A stretch of DNA of 64,000 nt from Persicaria tinctoria (taxonomy: Eukaryota; Streptophyta; Magnoliopsida; Caryophyllales; Polygonaceae): contig JBANSL010000012.1 in the NCBI GenBank assembly GCA_037127255.1, forward strand, positions 25,306,615 through 25,370,614. The letters run 5' to 3'. The notes below the pieces were generated by a model that saw only the letters and a list, made by a program, of their open reading frames with translations, had not been told where the DNA came from and searched no databases. The translations under genes and the position numbers were made by a program. Shown one piece after another: positions 1-11,226 of this stretch (the stretch's first letter is position 1; the number at the start of each line of letters is the position of its first letter).

Positions 1-82
1 CTGGATCCCTTAGGGCCTTTAGGTGAATGCTTATTGTTAGTCTCTTCCAAATAATAACAGTATCCATAATTTTATGCTGCAG

Positions 83-2947
83 AGTCGAATTCTAAAGCAT
101 GCTGGAGACTCGAAAGCTGCTGCTGCCTTGGCAGAAGAGGCAAGATGTATGGATCTTGCAGATCGTTACGTAAATAGTGAATCTGTGAAGCGTATGCTGC
201 AGGCTGATCAGGTTTGTAGTTGGATAATACGAAGTTTCTTTCTGCTACTCCACTCTCTGTTTTATTTTTATTTTATTTTTTAGAACTTCTAATTCTTTTA
301 ATTAATTGTTAATATTGGTTAGTTGGTTGTCATTTGAATGATTTATTGTTTCTTGTAGGTTTCTTTGGCAGAAAAAACAGCTGTGCTGTTCAATAAGGAA
401 GGGGATCAACAGAATAACTTACATGACATGCAGTGTATGTGGTATGTATCTGCTACTAGGTACTTATATTGGAGCTGGCTTTTTCCTGCATATTTCTTAC
501 ATTGTAATTATGAAAGGTATGAACTTGCTTGTGGAGAGAGCTACTTCCGTCAAGGTGATCTTGGGCGCTCCCTGAAAAAATTCTTAGCTGTGGAGAAGCA
601 CTATGCTGATATTACAGAAGACCAGTTTGATTTTCATTCATATTGCTTGAGAAAAATGACTTTGCAAACGTATGTAAAAATGTTGAAGTTCCAGGATCGC
701 TTGCATTCACATGCATATTTCCATAAAGCAGCTGCTGGAGCTATCAGGTATATTTATATGTTAGTAACATTTCATCTTCACCCTCAGCAAGAATCTGCAT
801 GTTTATATGTTCTTAATTTCAAGGTAGCTTACTTGTGTTCACTTATTGGTGTCTTTGGTTGCTTTACAGATGCTATATCAAGTTGTTTGATTCTCCTCCC
901 AAGTCAGCAAGCGGGGAAGATGAAGAAATGTCAAAATTGCCGCCTTCTCAGAAGAAGAAACTGAGGCAAAAGCAAAGGAAGGCAGATGCTAAGGCTAAAA
1001 AGGTAGTTTGGTGTGTATTGGTATATTTCTTTCCACATTTTTTCCTAATGAAGTCATAATGTTGGTTCTCTCTTCGTCTTGTAGGAGGCAGAAAATAAAA
1101 ATGAGGAAGCAAACGCTAATAATTTATCTAAATCCGGGAAAAAAAACATTAAGGCCGTGGATCCTGATCCACACGGAGAAAAGTTGTTGCAGGTCACTCC
1201 TTCATGCTGTTCTATTAGAATTACTTAATATTTCTACCAGTTCAGAAGGAAATCCTTGTTTTGCTGATTCAGATATAATAAAATTTCAATTTGCTAACAA
1301 TGAATGTGTATAGGTGGAGGACCCATTAATGGAAGCTACCAAGTATCTGAAACTACTTCAGAAAAATTCTTCAGATTCCCTAGAAACGCATTTACTCTCC
1401 TTTGAAGTTAATATGAGAAAGCACAAGATTTTGCTCGCTTTACAGGTTATCTGTTGTACTGTATCTTATCCTTTTTTTAAAAAAAAATTGGAGTGATGCA
1501 CGCTCACCCCTCAAAGTTATACTTGCTAATTACAGAAACCTTGTGTGGTATTGGTGTGAATCCCAATGGTGATGACAATTGTTTCATTTGGGGGGTTAAA
1601 TTTTTTGGGTGAAGTGATGGCATAAATAGCATAATAACAGAGGTTCTGTCGCTTTATAAAGGTGTAGCTTACTACTGATTTATTATATCCACCTGCAGGG
1701 TCTAAAGCATTTGCTAAGGTTGGATGCTGAAAGCCCAGATACACATCGCTCCTTGGTATGCTGTCTTGACTGGAGCTGAATCCAATGAATTCTTCTTATT
1801 TCCTTTTTTGGCAAGGGTCTCTGCATGGCATCTTTCATTTTGTCATGAATATTTTCTTAATTTTTTTTCTGCTGAAAAATAGTTTTCTAACTAAGCTTGC
1901 TATAACATTCATCTAGTAAATTCTTACTTCTTCCTTTTCAAAGTACAGATGAGATTCTTCCATAAGGTCAACTCTATGCCCACTCCAGTGACAGACACGG
2001 AGCACCTTGTATGGAATGTCTTGGAAGCAGAGCGACCCTTGATAAGGTTTGCTGGGCTGTGTTGTACTTGTAACATAATAAATATAATCCATGAGATAGG
2101 CCCTCTCAAATCTGACTCATTTTTTTGTTTCGACGATCTTTGTTTTCTTAGCTAATAATTTGTATTTGTTACTGAAGTCAACTGCATGAGAAATCATTAA
2201 TAGAGGCAAACATGGCATTTGTAAAGAGGCATGAAGGTATTTTATCATTGCAGCACTGTTTATTCAGCCCGAGACAATCTATATTTCAATATTTAAGCAA
2301 TGATGATGTTTGTTGCCAGATTCCTTGGTGCACAAGGCAGCAGCTGCCGAAATGCTTTATCTTTTGGAACCAAGCAAGAAGTTGGAAGCCGTTAAATTGA
2401 TTGAAGATTCATCTGATGACATTGCTTCAAGGTAATATTTCCATTCTCTAATTTGTTTAATAAAATGCTATATGGCATCTGGAATTGTATTTGTATAACA
2501 AAATTGTATTGGTTCACATGTAGAAATGGAGCTCTGGGTGAAGTCAAGGGGTGGAAGCTTAAAGACTGCATTGCAGTTCACCACCTGTTGGAAAATGTTC
2601 TGTTCGACAAGGATGCTGCAACTAGTATGTACCCTGCTGCCTTTCTTGTCCTGTATCTGTTTGAAGAAGTTGCTTGCAATGAGAGCCATGTGTATTGCAT
2701 ACCTTGTCAATACTAGAATCTGTATGATATACAAGGTTCAGTTTTTCCCTTCTAAATAACTGTTGTATGTGCAGGATGGAAACTTCGATGTGCTGAACAC
2801 TTCCCATACTCTGCCTATTTTGAAGGCAGCCAAAGCTCTGTTGTGTCAAACAACTATCTTAAGGGAGTATTCCAAAATTCTGAAAACGGGACTCTGGATC
2901 ATACAGAAAATGGGAATCTCGAAAAGTTGAAGGATCTTAAGATCTAA
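83..2947 (+). CDS. NAA15: NAA15, auxiliary (ribosome-anchoring) subunit of N-terminal acetyltransferase A; 3' half
   Basis: NAA15 is the TPR scaffold that holds the catalytic subunit NAA10 and docks NatA on ribosomes for co-translational N-terminal acetylation. Only the last 471 codons are in the window; the 5' exons lie to the left and bases 1-82 read as intron. Exons with GT-AG borders: 83-211, 359-441, 517-747, 870-1002, 1085-1192, 1314-1445, 1699-1755, 1949-2046, 2178-2236, 2320-2431, 2524-2624, 2775-2947 (stop TAA). Joined, they keep one frame without stops. Recognisable family blocks are SRILKHAGD, YFRQGDLGRSLKKFLAVEKH, FDFHSYCLRKMTLQTYVKML, a basic stretch SQKKKLRQKQRKADAKAKK (typical of the family after the TPR core), AEMLYLLEPSKKLEAVKLIE and RCAEHFPYSAYFEGS. 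Nothing looks broken. Family assignment is from recalled conservation of these blocks. Confidence 0.93.
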
Positions 2948-4567
2948 CACAGTTGTATGGAATGGAAATTGCTCAGATTGGTATCTTGTAATCCTGTTCT
3001 TGCTCAAAAGCACCAGCAAACGCATATATCAGTTGCATAAGAGCTGGAAGATCACAAGCCCAGGTAATGGGAGATGATTTTTGTTATGGTGCCCATATCT
3101 CTAACTGAAAAAGGGGACATCGCTCTCAACTGTTGCTGTTGAATTGCATATGTATACTTAGTATCAGGGAGACTTCCCCCTCTTTACTGCATACTGTGTT
3201 TCGTGGCGACACACTGGACTGGGTTTGCTAGTGGTCATGCTCTTCGTGGCTTTGCCTTATCGGGATGAGGAGCATTTTACAGAGCATTGTTTTGTTTTCA
3301 TCTCCTTTGTTATTTATTTGCAGTACACCATCTGTCTTTCTTCTGAAGAGAAGATACCTTTTTGGAGTTGCTTTCCTTCATCATTGTTGTATTTTGAGTA
3401 CTCTTTTATTCCCATGTATGAAACGCCACTCCATGTGATAAATTTTGGTATTTAATTCTAGGCCTATGAAACGTTGGATCCATTTGTACCCCCTTGAGGA
3501 AATTGCATTTTTGCTGGCTTGAATCCTCTTTGGTTGATTAAAATTTGACCAAACCTTGAATGGTTCTTGTTCGTTATTCCTTGCTGACTTGCTTTCTAAC
3601 GGATCAGAGTTGCCTAAATCATCCCCATGGGCCATGGATAAACCATTTACAGATTGTGATAGTTTACTTGTTTAGTTTGTTATATTTGTTATAAATTCCT
3701 AGTCGTCTACTCCCAAATAATCAATATATATATAATACTAAAACAGATGCGTGGAAATCCTATGTGGCGGGCTCTGGTGCGATTTGCTTATGTGTCTTTT
3801 TTTGGTGCATTCTGACCGAGTTTTGTTGACATGTCAATTAATGAATGTCCAATCAATTTAATCCATGTCATAAACCTGTTTAATCAATTTATCTACGTGT
3901 AATTTAAATCAATTTTGTATATTTTCCATTAAAAAGATCTTCAATTTAAGTGATTGAGATATGCTTCTATGTTTTTATATTCATTAAATAAAAGTTCGGT
4001 TCTACTTTTTATATTTAAATCCAAAGATTTCAAATATTTTTATAAAACTCAGTAAAATAATATAAATATAAGTAAGGAAAAATATGATATAGATAACCTA
4101 TAAATGCTCTAAATCTCACATTTGGTAAACTCAATTAGAAGTCAAACCGTAGTATTTTTTTTTACTAAACAACGAACACAACAATCATTAATAAAATATT
4201 TAATGTAATTTTTCATAATTAATTGATGGATGTCTTTGACAAGAAATAAATAAAAAAAAATTGGCCGGTACTTACTACTTTGAATCCAACTCCCAAATAG
4301 CATTATAAACACAAATGACTGCAACTTTTTTTTATATATATATAATGAAAACTTGAATTTGACCATTATTCACATCTCCACTGTTTGGCAGTTTTGGGTT
4401 ACGAAAAACTCATGCAACAGCCATGCTCTCTATAAGCGTCAATACTCACCTGTACATGAGATTAATCTTGCCAGCATGTGCAATATAACATGGATCTCTT
4501 GAGCAAATGCTCGTGAATTGAACATTTTCCCAGGAAACTAAAGTGCCTCCTTGGCGTTTAACTGGAA
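2948..4567. other. NAA15 3' UTR and convergent intergenic region
   Basis: About 1.6 kb between the NAA15 stop and the GLYK stop. The first ~500 bases are of mixed composition and probably hold the NAA15 3' UTR; no polyadenylation site can be fixed by eye. From about 3,720 it becomes AT-rich. The part starting near 3,735, with phrases such as GATGCGTGGAAATCC and CTATGTGGCG, resembles decayed plant transposon DNA, but no terminal repeats or target duplication were found. No coding segment is supported. Confidence 0.6.
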
Positions 4568-7500
4568 CTAGACTCCCAGAATGGGGTTCCTCTGTTCATC
4601 TATTTCAACGACAAGTAGATGGTTTGGATCTGATCCGTTGGGTCCTTCAGAATATAGTGTTGGCAAGTACGCCTTATATGCTGGCAGATATCGTGAAACA
4701 AAATCCAAAACCTACAAAGCATACGTGAAGGCACGGGTCTTTGTAGAACACACTCAACAAAAATCAATAAAAAAAATATTGTCATGGTAGAAAGCCCTGT
4801 ATGGGAGTGTGTACCTCTTCATCTGACATTCCTGGGTTTCCATCGGCCCTCATAGCCACCTCAGCCTGCAAAGATCTTGAATCTATTCATATGAAGCTGG
4901 TAAAGTATACGGTATGATGGCAAATTCCCAAGAAAAGGAAAGCGAACCTGCAGTCGCCATTGATAAACACAGCTCGGGTCCTTGATCTTGATAACTATCC
5001 ATGCCTTAACGAACTTATCCCATGCATCATAATAAGCTGCAAGATTCTTGTTCACAATTTCTAGCTGCACATGCAAAGATTCACACGAGTTTGAACTTTT
5101 AAGTAGCTGTTATGGGTAAAACTTCTGAACAGGATGCTATTCAAACTAACCTGTGGATCAACAGCTTTAACCACCTCGTCTGGAACGGGTTTGAAGCCAA
5201 GCATCCAACCTTCAAAGAGAACAGCCTAAGAGCAATGTGAGGTAAAATAATTAGAAGACACGAAAGGAACAGCCGTCTAAAGATCTTAAGGATTTACATA
5301 GTAAAAAATCTCATCCATATTGCTGGGTAACGACAAACAAATCCATTTGTTTCACATCAAAACAACTGAAAGTGCCTCAAACAGTCAAACTGAATTGCGT
5401 TATTTCTACGGTTGCAGGCAATAAAATACGCTTTTGGTGAGTCACCAAAATGCTTATTTTATTTATGATAATGTCTCTCACATTGTTTTTAGAGGTTTAC
5501 CAAACCTAGACAATAAAATGTCAACCAGCAACATGTTGGGCATTGTTCATACCGTTAATGGCCCTTCAACATCTGGCCATGTAGACGGGTCAGCCCGGTC
5601 ACCTCTTCCACTGTAAGCAGACTGCAGAAAAGATTTAGATAATTAAATCTACTGTCATCAGATGTAAAATAGAGAAAGAGAGTAATCTGAAAAGGTATTG
5701 TGCCTACTTTGTCATATCTGGGCACCTTCAACTTCAAACCTGAATACTTCCAACACATCATTAAATCATTCTATAGGTAATACATAGAGCCGTAACAAAA
5801 CATCAAAGGTTAAGAAATTGACAAGTGCACAAAGAGCCTACAACTTGGAAGTCACCTTCTTTAGTCAATTTCCCCAAGGATGCAAGTGTATCAACAGACA
5901 AGGAAAGATCATGGCTTCCAGCATTTCCCCTGAACTAAATTATATATTTCACTTTCCTTAGTGTAAAATCATCTCATCTGCTCAGTGCAAAAGACAAAAG
6001 CAAACAGCAAGCAGCTGGCCACTACCTCCAAAAGTCTGTTGCCTGGATTTGCTTCTCTTAATTTAGCCTATATTAGCAGGAAGCTGCATCAGAAACGATA
6101 TCATCTCTAGGAAATGAAACTTGGGCAAATAAAGTTAACTGTGAATTACAGCTCTACTTACCTGCTCTTCTGCTGTCAAATAGAAATCATCAATTGAAAG
6201 TGTAGCTACTTTCCTGAAGATCATTTATTCTAAAAGTCATTTATAAGGTTAAGTAATTTTCTCAAGTGTAAACTACCCAAAAAAATAAAGCAACATAAAC
6301 TAGAGTTTCATAATCTGGAAAACGCACCTTCCTGTGATCTTGAAAAGATATTCAAGTGCAAACACAAGAGTAGTCTTTCCACAACCTTGTGGTGCACTAA
6401 ATCCAATCTACATGCAAGAACATGCTGTTAGATAAAAAAAAAAAGGTTTGAATTCACCATTTATCTTGATGTGAAGAATGTCTTCTTAGTCCAGAAGCTG
6501 AAAACAAGTTAATTGACTATAGACCATACCAACACTAACTTTACAAGGAGATGCAGAAGAAATTTGCCCTTTAAATTCTTTGGGGTTTATGTCTGAAAAG
6601 TCTATCAATGAGCTGAAATCTTATATTTACAAGATTCCCCTAACACTTGAAAAGAAAATTATACCACCATACGGCCTTGGAACATTTTATGGAACAGCTC
6701 TGTATAACAGTATAATATGCAAAAGAAAGAAGCTGACATCAAATTTGAGTGATTCCACTTGCATCTGAGAAGAGACAAGGAACACCAGAAAACAAATTCA
6801 TACCATCAAGGGAGGGACTTCTTCACCATCATTGAACTTAGAGTTATGTTGGGAGATTTGATCCTCGCACCACAAGAAGACTGGTACATAATAGTGGTAG
6901 AATCTTATTTTTTGCCCCTCATTCAGATACATCTCATTGAGTTGAAACAGTCTACAAAGTTTTGAACCATATAGCAACCATTTGTCAATGGACTCAGCCA
7001 CCTTTTCAGTAGTGATGCCCATCCTATCCAATAGTGGACCTCTGCATATGAAATCATAAAGACCTTCAACAGCGGAAGTTGCCGCAGGAGTATCAGGGAA
7101 CACAGAGTGCAACTGGCTCCCTCTCCTTCCACTAGCCGTGTGCCTGTGGGAACTGGAGGTGTCTTCCATCCATGAACATTGGCATCTTGCTGGGACAACT
7201 ACCAACGAGGACAGAATTTATTTTCATCGCGAGTACAAAAACAGTAACAATCAGAAACAGTTCTATATTGCCATCTAGAATTGGAAAGAGAAAAAAAGTG
7301 TCAATCTGACAGCCTGCCGATAAATAGTTCAGTCGTTAACATCTCAATGGCTTTCTGTTTCAGAGGATAATCAATAATTCAGACGGAGAAGGGGAGAGTA
7401 TGATGATTGAAGTCATTGAACTAACAATGTACAGAAACGACAGAACTAGAAAGAGAAACAAACAAAGCAAAAGGAATTTATACAAGAAATTCGAGCGGCT

Positions 7501-7958
7501 CAACTCTACACACTGCAACTATCTGGTTAATTGCGATTTGCAAATGATCAATTGCGATTTCAAGCAATACAACAAAGAAACCTCTACAGACGCAGAATTC
7601 CAAGCAATACAACAAGTCCAGATCAAGCAAATAAATCGACAATCAACACTCCGCATTAAATCGTCAGAAGCAATCGATAATTGCACAATGAGCAGAGTTC
7701 TGAGCCGCATCGAGAGCTACGAATGGAACAGTGATCTTTCAAATTGAGCATTAAATTTAGTCAAAAACGAATCGAAGAGAGATGAAATTTACCGGAAGAG
7801 GCTGCGTGAGGCGGAAGCAAAGCGAGCTTGGAGAGAGGGAGGGGGGACGAAGCAGCGGCAGAAGAAGAGGAGCAATGCCGGAACGTGAAGGTTGGGAGGG
7901 AGAGAGCAGTGGAAGAAGGCCATGGTGCTAGCGACTTGTGGCAGAGAATCTTCGCCAT
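4568..7958 (-). CDS. GLYK: D-glycerate 3-kinase, chloroplastic (photorespiration)
   Basis: Phosphorylates D-glycerate to 3-phosphoglycerate with ATP, the last step of the photorespiratory C2 cycle, in the chloroplast stroma. Exons in gene order: 7958-7793, 7198-6804, 6407-6328, 6213-6162, 6067-6026, 5934-5856, 5739-5708, 5621-5553, 5225-5151, 5064-4948, 4865-4815, 4711-4568. All borders are GT-AG, giving 433 codons plus TAG, close to the family length. The P-loop GFSAPQGCGKTT lies at residues 189-200; other family blocks are ATLSIDDFYLTAEEQ, KVPRYDKSAYSGRGDRAD, LFEGWMLGFKP, YYDAWDKF, FVSRYLPAYKAYLPTLY. Residues 1-55 are Ser/Ala/Leu/Pro-rich and nearly free of acidic residues, as in a transit peptide. 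The start at 7958 (AAAATGGCG context) is preferred; an in-frame ATG at 8012 would add 18 residues. A Met early in exon 2 (MEDTSSSHRH) could start a form without transit peptide; Arabidopsis is known to make a cytosolic GLYK from an alternative promoter, but here that is inference. Confidence 0.95.
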
Positions 7959-8217
7959 TTTCGCGGGGGATGTTGAGCTTGCGGCCGTTAGAAGAAGAAG
8001 ATTCTCCCTCACTCTCTGTAAGCTTTAGGGGGATTGCGTTTGTGAAGGAGCTATGGCTGTCAGCTACCCAGGCTTCCAAACTCTGTAGCTTTCTATTCCA
8101 GCTTTATCCTACTTCTTTTTTACATATCAAAATAATAATAAAATAATACTCGGTTTTTTTTTCGTACAAGTTATATACTTCCTCTATTTTTTGTTAATAA
8201 AAATTTGTATTTATTAC

Positions 8218-8470
8218 TACCTCCGTTCCGTTCGAAAAAACTTGACACTTTACTATTCATGCGCGCTTTTTAAAGAGATAAAAACTATATAAAATATCTA
8301 GTTTTTTTAATAATTTTTTTAACAACTTCGTAGTTATTATTAATAAGTACAAGCTTGTTAAAAAAATTTTATAAAAAAATGAATATTTTATATAGTTTTT
8401 ATCGTTCTAAAAAACGTGCATGAATAGTAAACGACAAGTTTTGTCGAAGTTTTGTCGAACGTAGGGAGTA
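8218..8470. mobile_element. Stowaway-like MITE upstream of GLYK
   Basis: The 253-bp segment starts TACCTCCGTTCCGTTCG and ends with the inverted counterpart CGAACGTAGGGAGTA. Both ends carry TA, the usual Stowaway (Tc1/mariner) target. The arms stay complementary inward: the block with CTTTACTATTCATGCGCG on the left matches CGTGCATGAATAGTAAACG on the right, and AACTATATAAAATAT matches ATATTTTATATAGTTT. The whole element can fold into one long imperfect hairpin. No coding capacity. Confidence 0.75.
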
Positions 8471-8821
8471 ACAAACATGAAATTGTATATAATAATAATA
8501 ATAAAACAATATTTATATAGTTTTTTATCATCTAAAAAACTGTATGAGTAGTAAATAATGTTCAAAAGTAAAAAAAAAAGTACACTAAACTACTCACAAA
8601 TTACCAAAATAATACTAGTTTTTTTTTTTTGAAATTTCACGAGATACTCCAATTCACAAGAGACAAATATATAAAACAATACTTTCTTCACCTACAATTC
8701 ACCATACATCGTCGATTTGTCAAGGATGTTATCGATACTAAGAACACTAATATTTTATTCTTCTCTTTTCGTCACATCATCCTATCATTTCATTATTACT
8801 TATCCCACTTTATCAATAAAT

Positions 8822-8978
8822 CAATGTTATTTACACCCAAAATTTTACTATATACAACACACATCTTTTTTTATAAAAAAAATAGACCCTACCCCTCTTG
8901 AATCACACGTATGTGACTCAAGAGAGACAGTGTGTGGTGTATATAGTAAATTTTATAGGTGTAAATATTATCAACCTA
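8822..8978. mobile_element. Hairpin-rich small element, copy a (MITE-like)
   Basis: Left end TTATTTACACCC...ATTTTACTATATACAACAC is the inverted repeat of right end GTGTGGTGTATATAGTAAAT...GGTGTAAATATTATCAACC. Inside sits a smaller palindrome, CCTCTTGAATCACACG facing TGTGACTCAAGAG. It shares its ends and internal palindrome with the element at 9145-9386. Superfamily unknown; target duplication not resolved. Confidence 0.5.
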
Positions 8979-9144
8979 TCAATAGTATATCTAGCATTCC
9001 AAAACCTAGGGTTGGACATGTGATAAGACGTGACAGGATTGGGGTAATCCCACGTATTTTTTGCAGGACGGGGTCAATCTTTTTTTTTTCAAATCTCACT
9101 AAGTCTTATCCCTCATGGGACGTGACTTGTCCCTCATAAAAAAA

Positions 9145-9386
9145 GGGTATGATTTTTACACCACAAAATATTACTATCTACACCACATATTCCATTTTTT
9201 CATTTTTTTTTAAAATACACCCTGCCTCTCTTGAGTCACAGACCTGTGACTCAAGAGGCGCAGGGTTTTTTACTTACAAAACCCTGCGCCTCTTGAGTCA
9301 TACGTCTGTGACTCAAAAGTGGTAGGGGTTTAGAGGCACAGCTGTGGTGTATATAGTAAATTTCATGGGTGCAAATATTATCACCC
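9145..9386. mobile_element. Hairpin-rich small element, copy b (MITE-like)
   Basis: Left end GGGTATGATTTTTACACCAC and right end GGTGCAAATATTATCACCC form terminal inverted repeats, extended inward by TTACTATCTACACCAC against GTGGTGTATATAGTAA. The interior holds two successive palindromes built from CCTCTTGAGTCACA / TGTGACTCAAGAGG, joined by the mirrored phrase AGGCGCAGGGTTTT / AAAACCCTGCGCCT. Together with 8822-8978 it is a second member of one small family. Bases 9387-9501 beyond it show nothing recognisable. Confidence 0.55.
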
Positions 9387-9501
9387 TAAAAAAATTCCAA
9401 AACAATCCAATAAACTACAAAAATAAAAAAAGTATTACGTATACTCTTACATTCTTACATTCATAGGCGGAGCTAAGCGGCAGCATGATGCTTTTGAAAG
9501 T

Positions 9502-10372
9502 TGATATGAAGACGCGACCGATAAGGACTGAGTCGATCTATATAGAACAAGATAAAGACCCCAGGCCTCCGTAGAGGGTAAGAACCAATACCAATGACTA
9601 TATAACCCGCCTCTACAACCCTACACAATCAAGCGGACAACTTGAAGGCACAAGGAGGGGGCTTGTGGATACTAGATTCACCAAGTCTTGCGAAGTTGAT
9701 GAACGACAAAGCAAACCAAGCTAGATCAATACCAATAGTTTCAATTGAAGAGCACAGCTCTATTCAATCGACAAACACTCATTGTGTTTCACACAAAAGG
9801 AGAGAATTCTAATTCATTATAATCTGAATTGTTCTACATGAGGGTGATCGACTTATATAGCCATCACATAGGCATGTTGGGCCGAAAATAATAAAAGAAC
9901 TAAATAAACTAACAACTTATGGAATTAATAAAATAACATCTAAAGTTTCCTAAAATAACTTAAGTAAAAGAAATACTAAATAGGAAATAAATATAATGTT
10001 CCAAAACTTTAACAAAATCCCGTCAAAACCAGCAGCAGCTCAAAGAATGTGGATTTCGTCCAAGCTATAGGTCGAATCTGGAAAAACCTTCAACAGCAAA
10101 GTTGTAGATCTCTTCGTCCTCGTTCCAACAAGGTATGACACGCCTCAATCCGATAAATATTGAATCCGTACGACCCATTTTACAGAGACGTCGAAAAGCT
10201 GTCAAAATTCTGAACGAGGGTCTAAAAGGTCATTCAACCAAGCTTGCACCTTTGGAGCTTCTCCCATGGTGGAGCCTTCTTCTTCCTCTTTAGAACGACT
10301 TCAATCGCACGAGCTCGCATCATAGGTGTGTCCGAAGGTGTCTTGGATGAGGTCTTGGATGGTCCCGCATCA
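9502..10372 (-). repeat. 3' LTR of retrotransposon R1, truncated at its far end (outside the array)
   Basis: This 871-bp stretch matches 12797-13662 with about a dozen substitutions and a 3-base indel. In the - strand sense it starts TGATGCGGGACC at 10372, directly after the polypurine tract AAGAAAGGGAGAT. The match is lost at 9502, roughly 240 bp short of the full LTR, so the outer end was deleted before or during formation of the array. The tandem unit begins inside this LTR at 10343, so copies 2 and 3 retain only about 30 bp of it. Confidence 0.8.
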
Positions 10373-11226
10373 ATCTCCCTTTCTTGAAAATGATTCGTCC
10401 TCGAATCCAAGGTCGCATATGATTCCGCAAAGACATCCACACGAACTCCTGGATCGAAAACCTCATGCCCATGGAAACTCGTCTCAAGACTGATTGATGT
10501 AGGGATTGACCACTCCTCGATGGATATCGTCTCAGTTTTATCTACAAAATCATGAAAAGAAACTTTATGAGTGCATAATTCAGAGTCCATATGAATGTCA
10601 TGATGTTCTAATGTAATATACACTTGAGTTTGGTCAATGATCCCTAAGTTTCCATCCAAAGCTAGCAAGTTTTCATCCTTTTCCAAGGCTGAATTTTCAA
10701 TGAAGTCAAAGCTAGCAATAGTAGAAGATGTTTCATCATCGATGATCAAAACAGAAACTTTGCCTTTCTCTAAGCATTTAGTATGACACAATTCTTCTCT
10801 TTGATTATCATCACAAGGCTTAGGTTGAACACTTAAAACCTTACTATCAATCAAAGAATCATCATGCTCAGATTCAATGCAAACATTATCATCATAGGCA
10901 ATTAAATTAAAACCTAGATCATCATTATTATCAACATGCTCTACATTTTCTGCAATAAAAGAAGCATCTATGCTAGTAGAAACATGATATTGAATAGCAT
11001 TATTAAGGGTAATAGGAAGATTTTCTGCCCTTTCATTAGATAGCACTTCAGTTTTAGGTGGGACTCCTTGTCCAAACACCGTATTAGAGCCAAAACGCTG
11101 AAACTCATATGCCGTAAAGCTTTGATCCAAGTTAACCAAGTCTTCATTGGTCACCAAATTCTCTTGGATCTTAGCTAACTTCTCCATGACGGTACTGAAC
11201 CAGTCACTGCCCTGACTATTAGACAT
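10234..11226 (-). CDS. R1 retrotransposon ORF, gag-like start fused to a pol tail, core deleted (unit 1)
   Basis: A 330-residue ORF in the internal region of R1. It begins MSNSQGSDWFSTVMEKLAKI. The middle is acidic and shows no domain I recognise. It ends with SRTNHFQEREIDAGPSKTSS followed by a basic TPMMRARAIEVVLKRKKK segment, the kind of tail found at the C-terminus of plant Ty3/gypsy polyproteins just before the polypurine tract. The frame crosses the polypurine tract and stops inside the LTR. Protease, reverse transcriptase, RNase H and integrase are absent. I read it as a residual ORF of a large-retrotransposon-derivative element that needs proteins in trans. The protein's role is unknown. 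Confidence 0.6.
   Translation of the reverse strand: MSNSQGSDWFSTVMEKLAKIQENLVTNEDLVNLDQSFTAYEFQRFGSNTVFGQGVPPKTEVLSNERAENLPITLNNAIQYHVSTSIDASFIAENVEHVDNNDDLGFNLIAYDDNVCIESEHDDSLIDSKVLSVQPKPCDDNQREELCHTKCLEKGKVSVLIIDDETSSTIASFDFIENSALEKDENLLALDGNLGIIDQTQVYITLEHHDIHMDSELCTHKVSFHDFVDKTETISIEEWSIPTSISLETSFHGHEVFDPGVRVDVFAESYATLDSRTNHFQEREIDAGPSKTSSKTPSDTPMMRARAIEVVLKRKKKAPPWEKLQRCKLG

Noticed and set aside
3720..4350. Possible Helitron starting near TCAATATATATATAATACTA
   Set aside because: No 3' hairpin with CTRR terminus and no insertion between A and T could be shown.
7400..7747. 115-codon ORF on the + strand
   Set aside because: Lies in GLYK intron 1 and its exon margin; no family resemblance, and the composition is that of an intron.
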